6,011 bases of DNA from Thermoprotei archaeon (GTDB taxonomy: Archaea; Thermoproteota; Thermoprotei_A; Sulfolobales; Ignisphaeraceae), in contig QMWY01000080.1 in NCBI GenBank assembly GCA_003661865.1, positions 1-6,011 of the forward strand. The letters run 5' to 3'. The position numbers and the translations under genes were made by a program. Below the pieces are notes generated by a model. That model was given only the letters and a program-made list of their open reading frames with translations. It was not told the DNA's origin and did not search any database. Shown here in pieces: positions 5,510-6,011 of the stretch; the stretch's first letter is position 1, and every line of letters begins with the position of its first letter.

Positions 5510-5839
5510 ATGGGTGGTAAGGCAGAGGAGCTTCTCAGGAAGCTCGAGGAGGTTCCGGACGAGGTTCTCGAAGAGGTGCTGAGGTACGAGGAGGAGCTTA
5601 GGAGGAGGGCGGCGGCTTCTAGGAGCCGAAGGCCCTTCCCCAGCAACGAGGACGTGGTCGAGGCGATCATGGAGGTGAGCGGAGGGGTGCTGACGCGTAG
5701 CAACATCGATGAGCTCTACGACGCCGTGATCAGGAGGCTTGAGGAGAAGGGCTTTGAAACACGCTTTGTTACGGAGTCCCGCTTCTGGAGGCTCGTAACG
5801 AGCCTCGTTAGGAAGAGGAGGCTGAAGCTAAGGCTCTGA
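5510..5839 (+). CDS. Small charged protein, function unknown
   Basis: I do not recognise this 109-residue protein. Residues 4-33 form a strongly acidic heptad-like helix (AEELLRKLEEVPDEVLEEVL), followed by an Arg/Ala linker (32-41, including SRSRRPF). Residues 45-105 look like a compact helical domain: SNEDVVEAIMEVSGG, then SNIDELYDAVIRRLEEKGF, then ESRFWRLVTSLVRKRRLKLRL, which ends in a very basic tail. A helix-turn-helix or winged-helix nucleic-acid-binding role would fit the charge pattern but is a guess. ATG at 5510 is supported by AGGTG eight bases upstream and a TATA-like element. The last 32 bases overlap the end of the convergent gene from the right edge. Codon use (AGG, GAG rich) agrees with the rest of the window. 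Confidence 0.78.
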   Translation: MGGKAEELLRKLEEVPDEVLEEVLRYEEELRRRAAASRSRRPFPSNEDVVEAIMEVSGGVLTRSNIDELYDAVIRRLEEKGFETRFVTESRFWRLVTSLVRKRRLKLRL

Positions 5840-6011
5840 CCACGAGCCTGACGTGGTCGTCGTACTCCCCCGGGTAGACCGCTACGCGGCTCCCAAGCAT
5901 GGGGAGCAGCCTCGATAGAGGAGATGCGCGGGCTGTGTAGAGCAGCTTAGCGGCTAGGTACTGGAGGCGCAGCCTCGGCACCAGGCTCTTCAGGACCCAC
6001 GTGCTGTAGCG
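5808..6011 (-). CDS. C-terminal end of an unidentified protein (runs in from right edge)
   Basis: Only the last 67 codons and the TAA stop (5810-5808) are inside the window. It is the only frame open across 5840-6011: both other minus frames and all plus frames hit stops. The visible tail has two amphipathic, Arg/Leu-rich helices (STWVLKSLVPRLRLQYLAAK and SPLSRLLPML), a strand-like RVAVYP, an acidic turn GEYDDH and a final helix VRLVVRALAS. Codon choice resembles that of true genes here. Product cannot be named from this fragment. Its 3' end overlaps the plus-strand 109-residue gene by 32 bases, tail to tail. Confidence 0.6.
   Translation of the reverse strand, partial: RYSTWVLKSLVPRLRLQYLAAKLLYTARASPLSRLLPMLGSRVAVYPGEYDDHVRLVVRALASASSS

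Noticed and set aside
4680..5839. A toxin-antitoxin-chaperone or defence island reading of the right half.
   Set aside because: No recognisable toxin, nuclease or mobile element is present, codon use is uniform with housekeeping genes, and the SecB-like assignment is itself by sight only.

Overview
The window looks like chromosomal DNA from a hyperthermophilic crenarchaeon (Thermoproteota), most likely of the Desulfurococcales/Acidilobales type. The evidence is an archaeal RadA recombinase with helix-hairpin-helix N-terminus, an archaeal-type threonyl-tRNA editing domain, a PibD-like class III prepilin peptidase, heavy use of AGG (Arg) and ATA (Ile) codons, moderately high GC, strong GGTG/GAGGT ribosome binding sites and frequent non-ATG starts. 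Exact genus cannot be decided from the sequence alone. No rRNA, tRNA, CRISPR, IS element or integration site was seen, and there is no gene-free stretch longer than about 170 bases.

Layout, left to right. (1) Positions 1-609, minus strand: 5' part of a gene for the archaeal ThrRS editing domain; it runs off the left edge and appears to start with CTG. (2) A ~145-base divergent intergenic region with a small palindrome, then radA on plus (755-1711). (3) Plus strand: a prepilin/archaellin signal peptidase (1795-2544), followed 34 bases later by a HIT-family nucleotide phosphorylase/hydrolase (2579-3082). (4) A 167-base spacer with a clear TATA box, then a two-helix membrane protein with coiled-coil flanks, function unknown (3250-3831). 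(5) Convergent to it on minus: a glycerophosphodiester phosphodiesterase (4589-3873), preceded by a promoter region containing a perfect 14-bp palindromic TATA element. (6) Further upstream on minus, a tightly coupled pair: a 111-residue helical protein (5416-5081) and a protein whose layout matches the SecB chaperone fold (5081-4680), joined by TAGTG. (7) A short divergent promoter region, then a 109-residue unknown protein on plus (5510-5839), whose 3' end overlaps the tail of a minus-strand gene entering from the right edge (6011-5808).

The genes are mostly housekeeping: translation quality control, homologous recombination, processing of type IV pilin-like precursors, dinucleotide-polyphosphate turnover and lipid head-group turnover. 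The most interesting points are the apparently forced CTG start codon of the ThrRS gene, the SecB-like protein coupled to an unknown small helical protein, and the palindromic TATA element. Start codons in the window are three ATG, three TTG, two GTG and one CTG. I saw no clear evidence for a defence system or a mobile island.
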